A stretch of DNA of 64,000 nucleotides from Amycolatopsis saalfeldensis (GCF_900110575.1 NZ_FOEF01000012.1:186001-250000), one strand, 5' to 3'; shown: positions 16,406 to 25,146, counted from the stretch's first letter. Notes: generated by a model not told the origin, from the letters alone. Numbers and translations: made by a program.

Positions 16406-17494
16406 ATGACCACTACGGCCACCCGGGCCGGCGGCGCCACCCCGGCGTTCCCGCCGATCTGGCTCCGGGACAACTGCCCGTGCGAGCGGTGCCGCGATCC
16501 CCGCAACGGCCAGAAGCTGTTCGGCATCACCGACCTCCCGGCCGATCTCACCGTTCGCGACACCGAGGCCACGGCGGACACGATCACCGTCACCTTCGGC
16601 CCCGACGGGCACCGCGGCGTCTTCTCCCGCGCCTGGCTCGAAGCTCATCTGTCCACATCGGACGGAGACGGGCGTACCGAAGCCGCCAAGCAGCTGTGGC
16701 AGGCCCGCGACCTCGAAGGCCGGCTGCCCGCCGCGGACTGGGCCGCTTACCGCGACGATCCCGCCGAGCGGGCACGGGTCCTGCGCGCGGTGCGCGACCT
16801 CGGATTCGCGGTCCTGCACGGCACGCCGACCGAAGAGGAGACCGTGCTCGCCATCGCCCGGACGTTCGGGTATCCGCGCGAGACGAACTACGGCACGCTC
16901 TTCGACGTCCGCGTCGAAGCGAATCCCGGCAACCTCGCGTTCACCGGGATGCGCATCGCGCCCCACACCGACAACCCGTACCGCGACCCGGTGCCGACGC
17001 TGCAACTGCTGCACTGCCTGGCCAACGCTGCCGAGGGCGGCGACTCCGGCCTCGTCGACGGGTTCACCGCGGCTTCCCTGCTGCGCGCCGACGACGAAGC
17101 GGCCTTCCGGATCCTCACCACCACCCTGGTGCCGTTCGCCTGGTCCGACGCGAGCACCAGCCTCCGGGCGGACCGGCCCCTGATCGACGTCGACCCCGCG
17201 GGCCACCTCCGCGAGGTCCGCTTCAACAACCGTTCCATGCAGGCGCTGCGGCTGGATCCGGCCGCCACCACCGCGTTTTACGCCGCTTACCGGCGCTTCG
17301 CCGAGATCATCGCCCGCCCCGAACTGCTGCTGACCTTCCGGCTCGAGCCCGGCGACTGCCTCGTCTTCGACAACACCCGGCTGCTGCACGCCCGCACCGC
17401 GTTCGCCGAATCCGGTGCCCGGCACCTGCAAGGCTGCTACGCCGACCTCGACGCCCTCGCCAGCGCCCTGCGCACCCTGGAGGAAACCGCGTGA
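16406..17494 (+). CDS. Fe(II)/2-oxoglutarate dioxygenase, TmpA-like (gamma-butyrobetaine hydroxylase fold)
   Basis: A 362-residue dioxygenase. The N-terminal GBBH-like domain (1-90) has WLRDNCPCERCRDPRNGQ, which supplies three zinc-binding cysteines. The C-terminal TauD domain has the iron ligands His-x-Asp in IAPHTDNPY and the distal His in NTRLLHARTAF, followed by the oxoglutarate Arg in GARHLQGCY. Combined with a PhnZ/TmpB-like partner this fits TmpA, which hydroxylates 2-(trimethylammonio)ethylphosphonate at C1. On its own it could be read as gamma-butyrobetaine hydroxylase; the partner argues otherwise. Start at ATG 16406 with GAGGGGA upstream. It overlaps tmpB by four bases. Confidence 0.75.
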   Translation: MTTTATRAGGATPAFPPIWLRDNCPCERCRDPRNGQKLFGITDLPADLTVRDTEATADTITVTFGPDGHRGVFSRAWLEAHLSTSDGDGRTEAAKQLWQARDLEGRLPAADWAAYRDDPAERARVLRAVRDLGFAVLHGTPTEEETVLAIARTFGYPRETNYGTLFDVRVEANPGNLAFTGMRIAPHTDNPYRDPVPTLQLLHCLANAAEGGDSGLVDGFTAASLLRADDEAAFRILTTTLVPFAWSDASTSLRADRPLIDVDPAGHLREVRFNNRSMQALRLDPAATTAFYAAYRRFAEIIARPELLLTFRLEPGDCLVFDNTRLLHARTAFAESGARHLQGCYADLDALASALRTLEETA

Positions 17495-18051
17495 CCACCA
17501 CGCCGAACCCCGTCGACCGGATCGCCGCCCTCTTCGCCGGCCCCGGCGCGGAGGACTACCTCGGCGAGGCCGTCACCCAGGCCGAGCACATGCTCCAGGC
17601 CGGCGCGCTCGCCGAAGCCGCCGGAGCCCCCGACACCCTCGTCGCCGCGGCGCTGCTGCACGACGTCGGCCACTTCCACGGCGCCGTCACCGGCCACGAC
17701 CTGATGGCAGGCAAGGACAATCGGCACAGTCACAGCGGCTCCGGCTGGCTCAGCCAGTGGTTCGGCGCCGCCGTGACCGAACCCGTCCGCCTGCACGTCG
17801 CCGCCAAGCGTTATCTCTGCGCCGTGGAACCCGACTACCACGCCAGACTGTCTCCTGCGTCCGTCTACACCCTCGAAGTCCAGGGCGGTCCGATGACGCC
17901 GGCCGAGGTGCGCGAGTTCGAAGCCGAACCCCATCACGCCGACGCCGTCGCCCTGCGCCGCTGGGACGACGAGGCCAAGGATCCCGAGCTGGAAACCCCC
18001 GGCTTCGAGCACTTCCGGCCGCTCCTGAACCGGCTCGTCACCACAGTCTGA
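17491..18051 (+). CDS. HD-domain mixed-valent diiron oxygenase, TmpB/PhnZ-like
   Basis: A 186-residue HD protein closely patterned on PhnZ/TmpB, oxygenases that cleave the C-P bond of 1-hydroxyphosphonates to give an acid and phosphate. Iron ligands are all visible: His33 (TQAEHMLQ), His57/Asp58 (LLHDVGH), His81, His102 and Asp159 (RRWDD). Tyr23 and Glu26 match the PhnZ substrate-gating pair. LEVQGGPMTPAEVREFE is a family signature. The GTG overlaps the tmpA stop (GTGA), so the two are translationally coupled. Expected products for the trimethylated substrate are glycine betaine and phosphate; another phosphonate is possible. Confidence 0.8.
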   Translation: MTTTPNPVDRIAALFAGPGAEDYLGEAVTQAEHMLQAGALAEAAGAPDTLVAAALLHDVGHFHGAVTGHDLMAGKDNRHSHSGSGWLSQWFGAAVTEPVRLHVAAKRYLCAVEPDYHARLSPASVYTLEVQGGPMTPAEVREFEAEPHHADAVALRRWDDEAKDPELETPGFEHFRPLLNRLVTTV

Positions 18052-18057
18052 CCGGTA

Positions 18058-18996
18058 TCACGGGGCGGGCACGAAACGCGGCCCGCTCGTTTCGAAGTCG
18101 GCGCGGTTGTCGCGCACGAACTGCCCGACCGAGAGCGGCGGCCGTCCGCCGATCCGCTCGACGAGGTCGTTCGTGCCGGCGAACACTCCGTCGCGGTAGT
18201 CGATCGCCACCTTGCCGAGGTGCTGGACGAGGTGCGCGTCGGCGCCCTTTTCGAGCCCTGACGCGGAAAACTCCTCGACGCTGATCGGCTCGTAGTGCAC
18301 CGGGTGGCCGAGTTCGGCGGACATGGCCTTGGCGATGTCGTCATGGTTCAGCTCGACCGGGCCGGACAAGGGGTACGCCGCGCGGTCGTGGGCCTCGGGC
18401 TCGAGCAGCAGGGCGGCGATCACCCGGGACTGGTCCGCCGCGGCGATCGGCGCGTGCCGGCCCTCGCCGAACGGCAGCCGCAGGTAACCCTCGCCGTCGC
18501 GCTTCTCCCACCAGAACTTGAGCCACTCGGCGAAAAACGTCGGCCGGATGTGCGCCGTGAGCAGGTCGGTCCGGTCGAGCAGGCGTTCGCACAGCCAGTG
18601 CTGGCGCGCGGCGTTGCTGCCGGCCTCGCGGCGGGCCGAGATCTGCGACATGTTCACCACGGAGCGGACGCCGGCCTCGGTCGCCGCCTGGGCGAAGATG
18701 ACCGTCGACTCGACCAGGCCGGGCAGGATCGGGTGGCAGAAGTACGCGCCGGTGACCCCGCGCAACGCGGTGGTCATGCCGTCGAGGTCATGCAGGTCGG
18801 CCACCACCACCTCGGCGCCGGCCTCGGCCAGCGCACGGGAGCGTTCGTCCTCGCGGTGCACCATCGCCCGGACGCGGTGGCCGCCTTCGAGCAGGAACTC
18901 GAGCGCGCCGCGCCCGGTTTTGCCGGTCGCGCCGGTGATCAGGAACAGCCTGTCGTCGTGGGGCATTTCGGCCTCTTTCACATCGCCGGTGGTCAT
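18058..18996 (-). CDS. NmrA-like NAD(P)-binding oxidoreductase
   Basis: A 312-residue atypical short-chain dehydrogenase of the NmrA/HSCARG group. The nucleotide motif is ITGATGKTGRGALEFL (GxxGxxG). There is no catalytic YxxxK, typical of NmrA-like redox sensors or quinone reductases (QOR2-like). The ATG at 18996 overlaps the stop of the ABM monooxygenase gene (ATGA), which fixes the start over 18966. Both are divergent from an HxlR regulator whose palindromic sites lie in between, suggesting a quinone- or aldehyde-responsive unit. It is convergent with tmpB with a six-base gap. Confidence 0.82.
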   Translation of the reverse strand: MTTGDVKEAEMPHDDRLFLITGATGKTGRGALEFLLEGGHRVRAMVHREDERSRALAEAGAEVVVADLHDLDGMTTALRGVTGAYFCHPILPGLVESTVIFAQAATEAGVRSVVNMSQISARREAGSNAARQHWLCERLLDRTDLLTAHIRPTFFAEWLKFWWEKRDGEGYLRLPFGEGRHAPIAAADQSRVIAALLLEPEAHDRAAYPLSGPVELNHDDIAKAMSAELGHPVHYEPISVEEFSASGLEKGADAHLVQHLGKVAIDYRDGVFAGTNDLVERIGGRPPLSVGQFVRDNRADFETSGPRFVPAP

Positions 18997-19301
18997 CGGG
19001 AAACAGCCTTGCCGTCGACGAGGGAGCCCTTCATAAGCCACTCGGGCCCCTCGGCGTAGGTGCCGGCCTCGGCGAAGAACGCACCGAAGTACGGGCCCTG
19101 CGCGTGGGCGTCGAAGGCATCGACGTCGGCGTAGACCTCGTTGAGGTAGAAGACATCCGGGTTCTCGTCGTCCGCGATGACCTCGAACCGGATCGAGCCG
19201 GGCTCGTTGGCCAGGGACTCGACGCCCGTCTTCCGGGCCACGCGCACGAAGTCGTCCCGATGCTCCGGCTGGACAGTGAAGGAAACGAGGAACTGGTACA
19301 T
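18993..19301 (-). CDS. Antibiotic biosynthesis monooxygenase (ABM) domain protein, YgiN-like
   Basis: A 102-residue single-domain ABM protein (ferredoxin-like dimer) similar to quinol monooxygenase YgiN. Features are MYQFLVSFTVQPEHRDDFV, the N-E-P-G-S-I-RFEV core and the YLNEVYADVDAFDAH block. AGGAG nine bases upstream supports the ATG at 19301; longer readings lack family similarity. It is first in an operon with the NmrA-like gene and is preceded by two HxlR-type palindromes, so it probably detoxifies a quinone or reactive aromatic. Confidence 0.85.
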   Translation of the reverse strand: MYQFLVSFTVQPEHRDDFVRVARKTGVESLANEPGSIRFEVIADDENPDVFYLNEVYADVDAFDAHAQGPYFGAFFAEAGTYAEGPEWLMKGSLVDGKAVSR

Positions 19302-19329
19302 CGCTGGTTCTCCTGGGATTCGGCCAGTC

Positions 19330-19385
19330 AGTTCAGTGACTGAACTACGATGACCGTAGCACAGGTCCAGTTCAGTGAGCGAACT
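19330..19385. promoter_or_regulatory. Two HxlR operators in a divergent promoter
   Basis: AGTTCAGTGACTGAACT (19330-19346) is a perfect 17-base palindrome. A second copy, AGTTCAGTGAGCGAACT (19369-19385), is slightly degenerate; the centres are 39 bases apart. They lie between the ABM/NmrA operon and the HxlR gene, whose TAGACT -10 is at 19393-19398. Confidence 0.7.
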
Positions 19386-19404
19386 AGCGGAGTAGACTGC
19401 CGCC

Positions 19405-19935
19405 ATGTCCCTTCCCAGCACCTACGCCGACCGCAACTGCTCCCTGGCGCGTGCCCTGGAGATCGTCGGCGAGCGGTGGACCCTGCTGATCGTCCGCGAC
19501 GCGTTCTACGGGCTGCGCCGGTTCGGGGATTTCGCCGCCCAGCTCGGCATCCCCCGCGCCGTGCTCACCAACCGGCTGAAGTTCCTCGTCCGCGAGGGCG
19601 TGCTCGCTCGCGAAGACAGCGGGGAGTACGTGCTCACCGACAAGGGCGTGGCCCTGTGGCCGATCATCCGCACGCTCATCAACTGGGGTGACGAGTTCTA
19701 CTCGCCGGCCGGGGTGCGGCGCACTCTGCGGCACGACACGGACGGCGCGCGGCTGGACCACGAGGGACGGTGCGAGAAGTGCGGCGTGCTCGTCCCGGCC
19801 CAGGACACCCGCATCGAGCCCGGCCCCGGCTTTCAACCGGCCGACGCCGAGCCCGATCCGATGTCCGCCGCGATCAACTCCCCGCGGCGGCTGCTCGAAC
19901 CGCTCTCGGCGTCGCGCACCTCTTCGGCCGGGTGA
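19405..19935 (+). CDS. HxlR-family transcriptional regulator
   Basis: A 176-residue HxlR regulator. The winged helix contains the family signature NCSLARALEIVGERWTLLIVRDAFYGLRRFGDF, with Cys12 near the N-terminus at the position used for redox or electrophile sensing in some HxlR/HypR proteins. A second CxxC (RCEKCG) lies near residue 125. TAGACT ends six bases before the ATG with no ribosome-binding site: probable leaderless mRNA. It is divergent from the ABM/NmrA operon and most likely represses both through two palindromes in the 103-base gap. Confidence 0.88.
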   Translation: MSLPSTYADRNCSLARALEIVGERWTLLIVRDAFYGLRRFGDFAAQLGIPRAVLTNRLKFLVREGVLAREDSGEYVLTDKGVALWPIIRTLINWGDEFYSPAGVRRTLRHDTDGARLDHEGRCEKCGVLVPAQDTRIEPGPGFQPADAEPDPMSAAINSPRRLLEPLSASRTSSAG

Positions 19936-20599
19936 CTACCAGTTGAGGGGCGCCGCCAGGAAGGGCTTGTCCGCGGGCGCCGCCTTGCGCGCCGCCAGCA
20001 CCTGTTCGGCGGGCGCGCCGGCGGGCACCCGCAGCGGCGGTTCGGCCAGCTCGATCGTGTCGGCGACCTTCGCGGCCACCAACTCCGGCGTCACGACCTC
20101 GCCGCGCAGGACGCCGACTTGCCGGTACAGCCCCGAATACGGGTCGTCCTCCTTCAGATGCACCTTCGCGCGCTCGCCGCCACCCGAGGAGACCGCGCCG
20201 GGCTGCACGAGGCTCACCTTGACGCCGAAGTGGCCGGTCTCGATGGCGAGCGTCTCGGCGAGCGCTTCGAGCGCCCACTTGGTCGCGCTGTACGGGCCGA
20301 TCATCGGCAGCACCAGGCGGCCCTGGATGCTGGAGACGAACACGAGCCGGCCCGATCCGCGCTCCCGCATCGCCGGCAGCGCACCCTGCACCACGCGGAG
20401 CGCGCCGAAAGTGTTGATCTCGAACAGCCGTGCCACCTCGTCGAGCGGCACGCTTTCCAGTGGTGCGCGGACGGTTTCGCCGGCGTTGCTGACCACGGCG
20501 TCGATCTCGCCCGCGTCCCGGATGGCCGCGACCGGCCAGCTCGATCGCGATGGCGCGGCCGATGCCCTGGGACGCAACGGTGACGAGGACGGATGACAT
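19936..20599 (-). pseudogene. Short-chain dehydrogenase, deleted and frameshifted
   Basis: The start at 20599 has a good AAGGAG box and reads MSSVLVTVASQGIGRAIAIELAG, an SDR N-terminus in which the first glycine of TGxxxGIG is Val. Near 20530 the frame breaks, and the protein continues in another frame as AIRDAGEIDAVVSNAGETVRAPLE through the NAG motif, YSATK active site and VQPGAVSS. About 40 residues (beta-2 to beta-4) are missing at the junction. With the altered glycine motif and the lost segment it is almost certainly non-functional. Confidence 0.65.
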
Positions 20600-20728
20600 G
20601 GCGGTTCTCCTTGCCGGTTCGCGGTTCCCGGCCACGAGCCCGAGAGACCACTGTGGACGCTGATCGGGAAATCCCGCTCATTCCACCAAGTTCCACCCGG
20701 GCGGTGTTCCCCGCGCCGACGGGAAAAC

Positions 20729-23700
20729 TCAGGTGCGCAGCTTCGCGGCGAGGTCTTCGCCGACCGTGGCCGCCGCGAACCGGGCGTCGCGCTCGTCCAC
20801 GCCGCGCAGTTCGAGTACGTGGAGCCGGTCGGCCAGCGGCCGCAGCCGGGCCAGGTCGGCCAGCGGGTACGGGCCGTGCAGCACGAGGTGGCGCAGCTGC
20901 GGCAGCTCGGCCAGGGCCGCGACGTCCTCGGCCTTCAGCACACCGTTGACAGTCACCTTCTCCAGCAGCCGCAACCGCTCGACGCCCAGCAGCGACCGGT
21001 CCTCCGCGCGGTTGTGGATCGCCAGCTCGGTCAGGGCCAGCTCGGCCGGGATCGAGTGCAAGCCGCGGGAAAGCGCGGGATGCCGCAGCGACAGGGAGCG
21101 CAGCGGAGTCCCGGCCAGGGTGCCGAGGTCGGGATCGGTCTTGCCGATCGTCAGCAGGCGGAGCTTCTCGACCGAGGAACCGTCCAATCCGGACAGATCG
21201 CGCAGCCGGCTGTACGCGGAGATGGTCAGCACCCGCAACGCGGCACAGTCCGCCAGCGGGCTCAGGTCCCGGACCACCTCGTTGGACGCGATCTCCAGCC
21301 GCCGCAGCTTCGGCACGGCGGCGAGCGGGCGCAGGCCGTCGCGGTCGCTGGCCAGCGCGATGTCGCCGATCACCTTCACCGCGCGCAGCGTGGTCAGATG
21401 CCGCAGCGGGGCCAGCATGCCCCAGCGGTGCACGTTCAGCACCCGGTCCCCGAAGTCCACTCTGGACAGCAGTTCGGCGGCGTAGGCGTCGGAGAACTCG
21501 AACGCCCGCCACCCGCGCAGCAGCTCGTCGACCACTGTGGACTGGTGCATCGCGGTGAACGGCCGGATCTTCTGCCAGGCCTCCTCACCGCCCACCAGCG
21601 CCAGCGTCCGCAGCACCGCGGCCGCCACGGTGTCCCGGTCCGGCCCGGCCAGCTCGTCCGGCCCGGGCAGCAGGCCGACGACGAACCGGCCGGCCTTCGC
21701 CAGCATCTCCGCCTGCTGCACGTCGACCGGCGGCACCAGCTGGCGGGCCGCCTCCTCCACCTCGACGCGCCGGCTGTGCGGGTCGACCACGTCGGCGTAC
21801 TCCAGGCAGGCCGCGGCGACCAGCTTCAGCCGATCGGCGACGGCCTGGTCGGTGCTGCGCTTGGCCCGCCGCAGGAGGCTGTCGAGCAGCTCGGCGACCT
21901 CGCCCTCCCTGGCCCGCGCCGCGGCCATGAAAACGACCTCGTACCAGGAGTCCTCGTGCGCGTGGCCGGCCAGCTCGTCGAGTTCCCCCCGCTTCACGAT
22001 GTCGGCCGCGGCCAGGTAGTCGCGGAAGGTGCGGTGCACGAACTGGATCTGGTGATCGGCCGCGCTTTCCCGCAGCACGGAGCGTTCCAGCAGGTGCTGC
22101 AGCAACGGTTCGGAGTCGAGGTCCTGTGCGCGCAGGCCCGTCTTGGCTTCGTCCAGCCGGGCGAGCGCCGCCGGCCTGGGCACCAGCAATTCGTTGCGCC
22201 GCACCATCGGCGAGGCGAAGCGCTCCAGCAGGATCTGCTTCTCCGCCTTGACCAGATCGAGGCTGTCGACGACGGTCATCCCGCGGTGCGCCGTGTCGTC
22301 CCAGCGCGTGAGCAACAGGTCGAGCGCCTGGTCGAGCAGTTCCCGGCGGGTCCGCGGCAGGTACTGGTCCTCGCGGTACAGCGCGCAGAGGAGCCCGGCC
22401 ATCAGCGGGCTGGACACCAGGCCGCGGAGGTTCGGGCGGGTGTCCAGCTCCGTCCGCAGCCGCTCCGGGTAGGTCTTCAGCAGCTCCTGCTGCTCGGCGC
22501 TCGGCTCCTGGTCGGCCGCGGCGGCGAACCAGCGGTCGATCACCCGCCCGAGGCCGAGGCGGCTGAGCTCCGGCAGCTCGAACCGTTCCAGGCCGATCTC
22601 GGTGTCGGTGTCGACGAACCACCGATCCTCCACCGCGGACGGCCGGGTGCTCACGACGTAACGCGCGTTCGGGTAAGTGCGCACGAACGTCTCGACCCAG
22701 CGGCGCGTCTTCGCCCGCCGGTCCGCCACCAGCTCGTCGAGCCCGTCGACCAGGAGCATCGCCCGGCCGGACGCGAACAGCTCCGTTACCCAGCCCTTGG
22801 GTTTCTCCTCGGCGAGCGTGGGCGCGACGGCGGCCAGCAGCAGCTCCGGGTCGTCCGGCAGGTCGGTCCCCGCGAACAGGCGCAGCGAGATCGGGAAGGG
22901 CACGACCCCGCGCCACGGGCCCTCTTCGGCATGCCGGCGCGCGACGTCGTTGGCCAGCCAGGCCAGGAACGTCGTCTTGCCGGCGCCCGCGCCGCCGAGG
23001 AGCAGCACCCGGCGCGCGTCGGCGATGGCGTTGGCCGAGTCCGTGCCCGCCCCGGTCAGCTCCGGCGTGGGGGTCGCCGCCTGCCGCCGGGTGACCGGCG
23101 GGACGACGTAGTACTTGTCGAAGGAATAGTCGATCGGCCCGCGCCGCCGGGCGACCCGGAACAGCTCGAAACCCGCGTTGTCCTCCCGGACGAAATCGAC
23201 GTAGCGTTCCTCGAAATTCCGATCCGGAATAGGGTCCTCGTCGGATATCCGGTCCGGATAGGAATCGTCCGGACGGCTGATCCACGCGTCGCTGCGGGTT
23301 TCCTTGTTCTCCACCCGAACGCGACGGTACGACTTCGGCCGCGCGGCCGCGTTGTGCTGGACCACCTCGTCGTAGAACCAGGTCGACACCGCCAGCGCCA
23401 CCACGCCGGACGATTTGTCGAGCGCCCCGCGCAACGGCGCCGAGTTGACCAGCCGGAACGCCAGGTTGATGGCGGTCCCGGTGTAACCGTGACTGTCCGC
23501 GGCCACCTCACCGGCATGCAGCGCGACGCGCAACTGGACCCGCTCCCGTTCCGGCAGCCCGTCATTGCGCTCGGCGAGTGCGCGCGCCAGCTCGTCCGGC
23601 AGCAACGCGGCGAGCGGATTCTTCGACAGCTCACCGGGAATCAGAATCAGCACACCGTCGCCACGATCCTCGTGCGGGCACTTCTCCCAAGGAACCCCGG

Positions 23701-23842
23701 ATCGCCCGAACGCCGTTTCGAGCGCCCGATAAACCCGCTCCCGCGCCTCGACCTGCGCCGGCCGGGTAGTGAACCGGCTGAACTCCTTGACATCGACCAC
23801 GAGAATCGCGTAATGCCCGTCGGCAGGCCCGGTTCTGGTCAC
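20729..23842 (-). CDS. Cyclase-homology/NACHT/LRR STAND ATPase, putative defence protein
   Basis: A 1037-residue protein. Residues 1-190 form a class III nucleotide-cyclase-like domain with both metal-binding acids (Asp17 in VVDVKEF, Asp62 in RGDGVL) and the Asn126/Arg130 pair (INLAFR). A linker leads to a NACHT NTPase: Walker A GGAGAGKT (283-290), Walker B with DGLDE (366-370), STRPSA sensor region and winged helices to about 560. Helical repeats follow, and residues about 850-1030 have leucine-rich-repeat spacing (LRRLEIASNEVVRDLSPLADC). This is NLR-like architecture, found in bacterial antiphage proteins and other actinomycete signalling ATPases. TAACTT ends seven bases before the GTG: probably leaderless. 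Function is inferred from architecture alone. Confidence 0.8.
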   Translation of the reverse strand: MTRTGPADGHYAILVVDVKEFSRFTTRPAQVEARERVYRALETAFGRSGVPWEKCPHEDRGDGVLILIPGELSKNPLAALLPDELARALAERNDGLPERERVQLRVALHAGEVAADSHGYTGTAINLAFRLVNSAPLRGALDKSSGVVALAVSTWFYDEVVQHNAAARPKSYRRVRVENKETRSDAWISRPDDSYPDRISDEDPIPDRNFEERYVDFVREDNAGFELFRVARRRGPIDYSFDKYYVVPPVTRRQAATPTPELTGAGTDSANAIADARRVLLLGGAGAGKTTFLAWLANDVARRHAEEGPWRGVVPFPISLRLFAGTDLPDDPELLLAAVAPTLAEEKPKGWVTELFASGRAMLLVDGLDELVADRRAKTRRWVETFVRTYPNARYVVSTRPSAVEDRWFVDTDTEIGLERFELPELSRLGLGRVIDRWFAAAADQEPSAEQQELLKTYPERLRTELDTRPNLRGLVSSPLMAGLLCALYREDQYLPRTRRELLDQALDLLLTRWDDTAHRGMTVVDSLDLVKAEKQILLERFASPMVRRNELLVPRPAALARLDEAKTGLRAQDLDSEPLLQHLLERSVLRESAADHQIQFVHRTFRDYLAAADIVKRGELDELAGHAHEDSWYEVVFMAAARAREGEVAELLDSLLRRAKRSTDQAVADRLKLVAAACLEYADVVDPHSRRVEVEEAARQLVPPVDVQQAEMLAKAGRFVVGLLPGPDELAGPDRDTVAAAVLRTLALVGGEEAWQKIRPFTAMHQSTVVDELLRGWRAFEFSDAYAAELLSRVDFGDRVLNVHRWGMLAPLRHLTTLRAVKVIGDIALASDRDGLRPLAAVPKLRRLEIASNEVVRDLSPLADCAALRVLTISAYSRLRDLSGLDGSSVEKLRLLTIGKTDPDLGTLAGTPLRSLSLRHPALSRGLHSIPAELALTELAIHNRAEDRSLLGVERLRLLEKVTVNGVLKAEDVAALAELPQLRHLVLHGPYPLADLARLRPLADRLHVLELRGVDERDARFAAATVGEDLAAKLRT

Positions 23843-23938
23843 GAATTCCAAGTTACACCGGCGGCATGGGAGCGGTCCCGGTTCGCCGCACGTGCCCGGC
23901 CAAGCTGCCAACTTCGTTCGGCGAGGAGGGATCCCACG

Positions 23939-24075
23939 GTGAAGCTGCTGGTCACAGGCGGTGCGGGCGACCAGCACACGTCCGGCGCCTGATCTTCTCG
24001 TCGACCGGTTCGAGGTACCGGGGCGAGGGCGACGCGGTGGTCACCGTCGCGAGCAGCGAGAAGGCCAGGAAGGAC
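23939..24075 (+). pseudogene. Relic of an NAD-dependent epimerase/dehydratase
   Basis: A GTG at 23939 behind GGAGGG begins VKLLVTGGAGD, a typical extended-SDR N-terminus, but stops after 17 codons. In another frame VRRLIFSSTGSRYRGEGDAVVTV follows, resembling the GalE-type segment with the catalytic Ser. Most of the gene is lost. The similarity is short, so the assignment is tentative. Confidence 0.4.
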
Positions 24076-24092
24076 ACCGACCGGGTCAGCCC

Positions 24093-25100
24093 TCAGAACG
24101 CGCGCAGGTGCTCGTCAACCGCGGCAAGGTGAGTGGCGATGTGCCGAGGGTCGTCGAAAGACGCGTGGAAGCTGTTGCGCGCCAGGTCGGCGAGTGCGGT
24201 CCGGTCCAGGCCGAGGTGGTGGCGGACCGCCGCGTAGTTGTCGTTGACGTAGCCGCCGAAATAGGGCGGGTCATCGGAGTTGACGGTGACCAGCAGGCCG
24301 GCCTCCAGCATCGTGCGCAGCGGGTGCTCGGCCATCGACGGCACCACGCGCAGCGCCACGTTCGACAGCGGGCAGACGGTCAGCGGCACCGCCTCGTCGC
24401 GCAGCCGCGCCAGCAGGGCCGGGTCGGCGGCCGCGGCGACACCGTGGTCGATGCGGTCGGGGCGGCAGACGTCCAGTGCCTCCCGAACGTATTCAGCGGG
24501 GCCGTCCTCGCCCGCGTGAATGGTGGTGCGATAGCCACGCGCACGAGCGTCCTCGTAGTAACCCGCGAACTTGGCGGGTGGGTTGCCCCGCTCGGCCGCG
24601 CCGAGCCCGATGCCCAGGATCCGCTCCCGCCACGGCTCGATCAGGTCCAGGACCTCCCTCGCGTCGGCCTGCGAGCGATGCCGCTGGCAGGTGATGATCA
24701 GCGCGCCGTCGACGCCGAGGTCGGCTCGCGCGTCGGAGATCGCGGAAAGGACGCTGTCGAGCTGATCGGCGATCGGCACGCCCGCGTCGAGGAACGTCTG
24801 CACGCCGAGGAACATCTCGGCTCGCCGGACTCCGTCGAGGGCCGCGCGGGTCAGGTAGGCGTGCGTGAGGTCGTAGAAGTCCCGGCCGCCGCGGAGCACC
24901 GCGGCCGACCGGAACAGCAGCGGCAGGAAGTGCTCCAGCCCGGTGAACGTGTAGGCGGCGCGGGCCTGGTCGACGTCCGGCCAGGGCAGTTCCACGCGGT
25001 TGCGCGCGGCGAGCGCGAACAGCAGCTCCGGTTCGAGCGTCCCTTCCAGGTGAACGTGCAGCTCGGCTTTGGGCAGCGTCGCGATGAACGCGTCGGTCAC
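24093..25100 (-). CDS. Adenine/adenosine deaminase family protein
   Basis: A 335-residue amidohydrolase of the ADA family. Zinc ligands are His15 and His17 (AELHVHLEG), His in TTIHAGED, and Asp in VNSDDPPYFGGY. The NSDDPxYFGGY pattern with an aromatic after Pro is typical of adenine deaminases (Aah1/ADE branch) rather than adenosine deaminases, so hydrolysis of adenine to hypoxanthine is the better guess. GAGGGAG lies upstream of the GTG at 25100. Upstream is a broken TetR gene on the same strand, possibly its former regulator. Confidence 0.8.
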   Translation of the reverse strand: MTDAFIATLPKAELHVHLEGTLEPELLFALAARNRVELPWPDVDQARAAYTFTGLEHFLPLLFRSAAVLRGGRDFYDLTHAYLTRAALDGVRRAEMFLGVQTFLDAGVPIADQLDSVLSAISDARADLGVDGALIITCQRHRSQADAREVLDLIEPWRERILGIGLGAAERGNPPAKFAGYYEDARARGYRTTIHAGEDGPAEYVREALDVCRPDRIDHGVAAAADPALLARLRDEAVPLTVCPLSNVALRVVPSMAEHPLRTMLEAGLLVTVNSDDPPYFGGYVNDNYAAVRHHLGLDRTALADLARNSFHASFDDPRHIATHLAAVDEHLRAF

Positions 25101-25146
25101 GGCAGGTCTCCCTCAGGCGTGGACGGCGTCGACCCACGGTCGGGGC

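Noticed and set aside
15572..18051. Carnitine biosynthesis or gamma-butyrobetaine operon
   Set aside because: The dioxygenase alone would allow this, but the overlapping partner has the complete PhnZ/TmpB ligand set, which fits phosphonate oxidation better.
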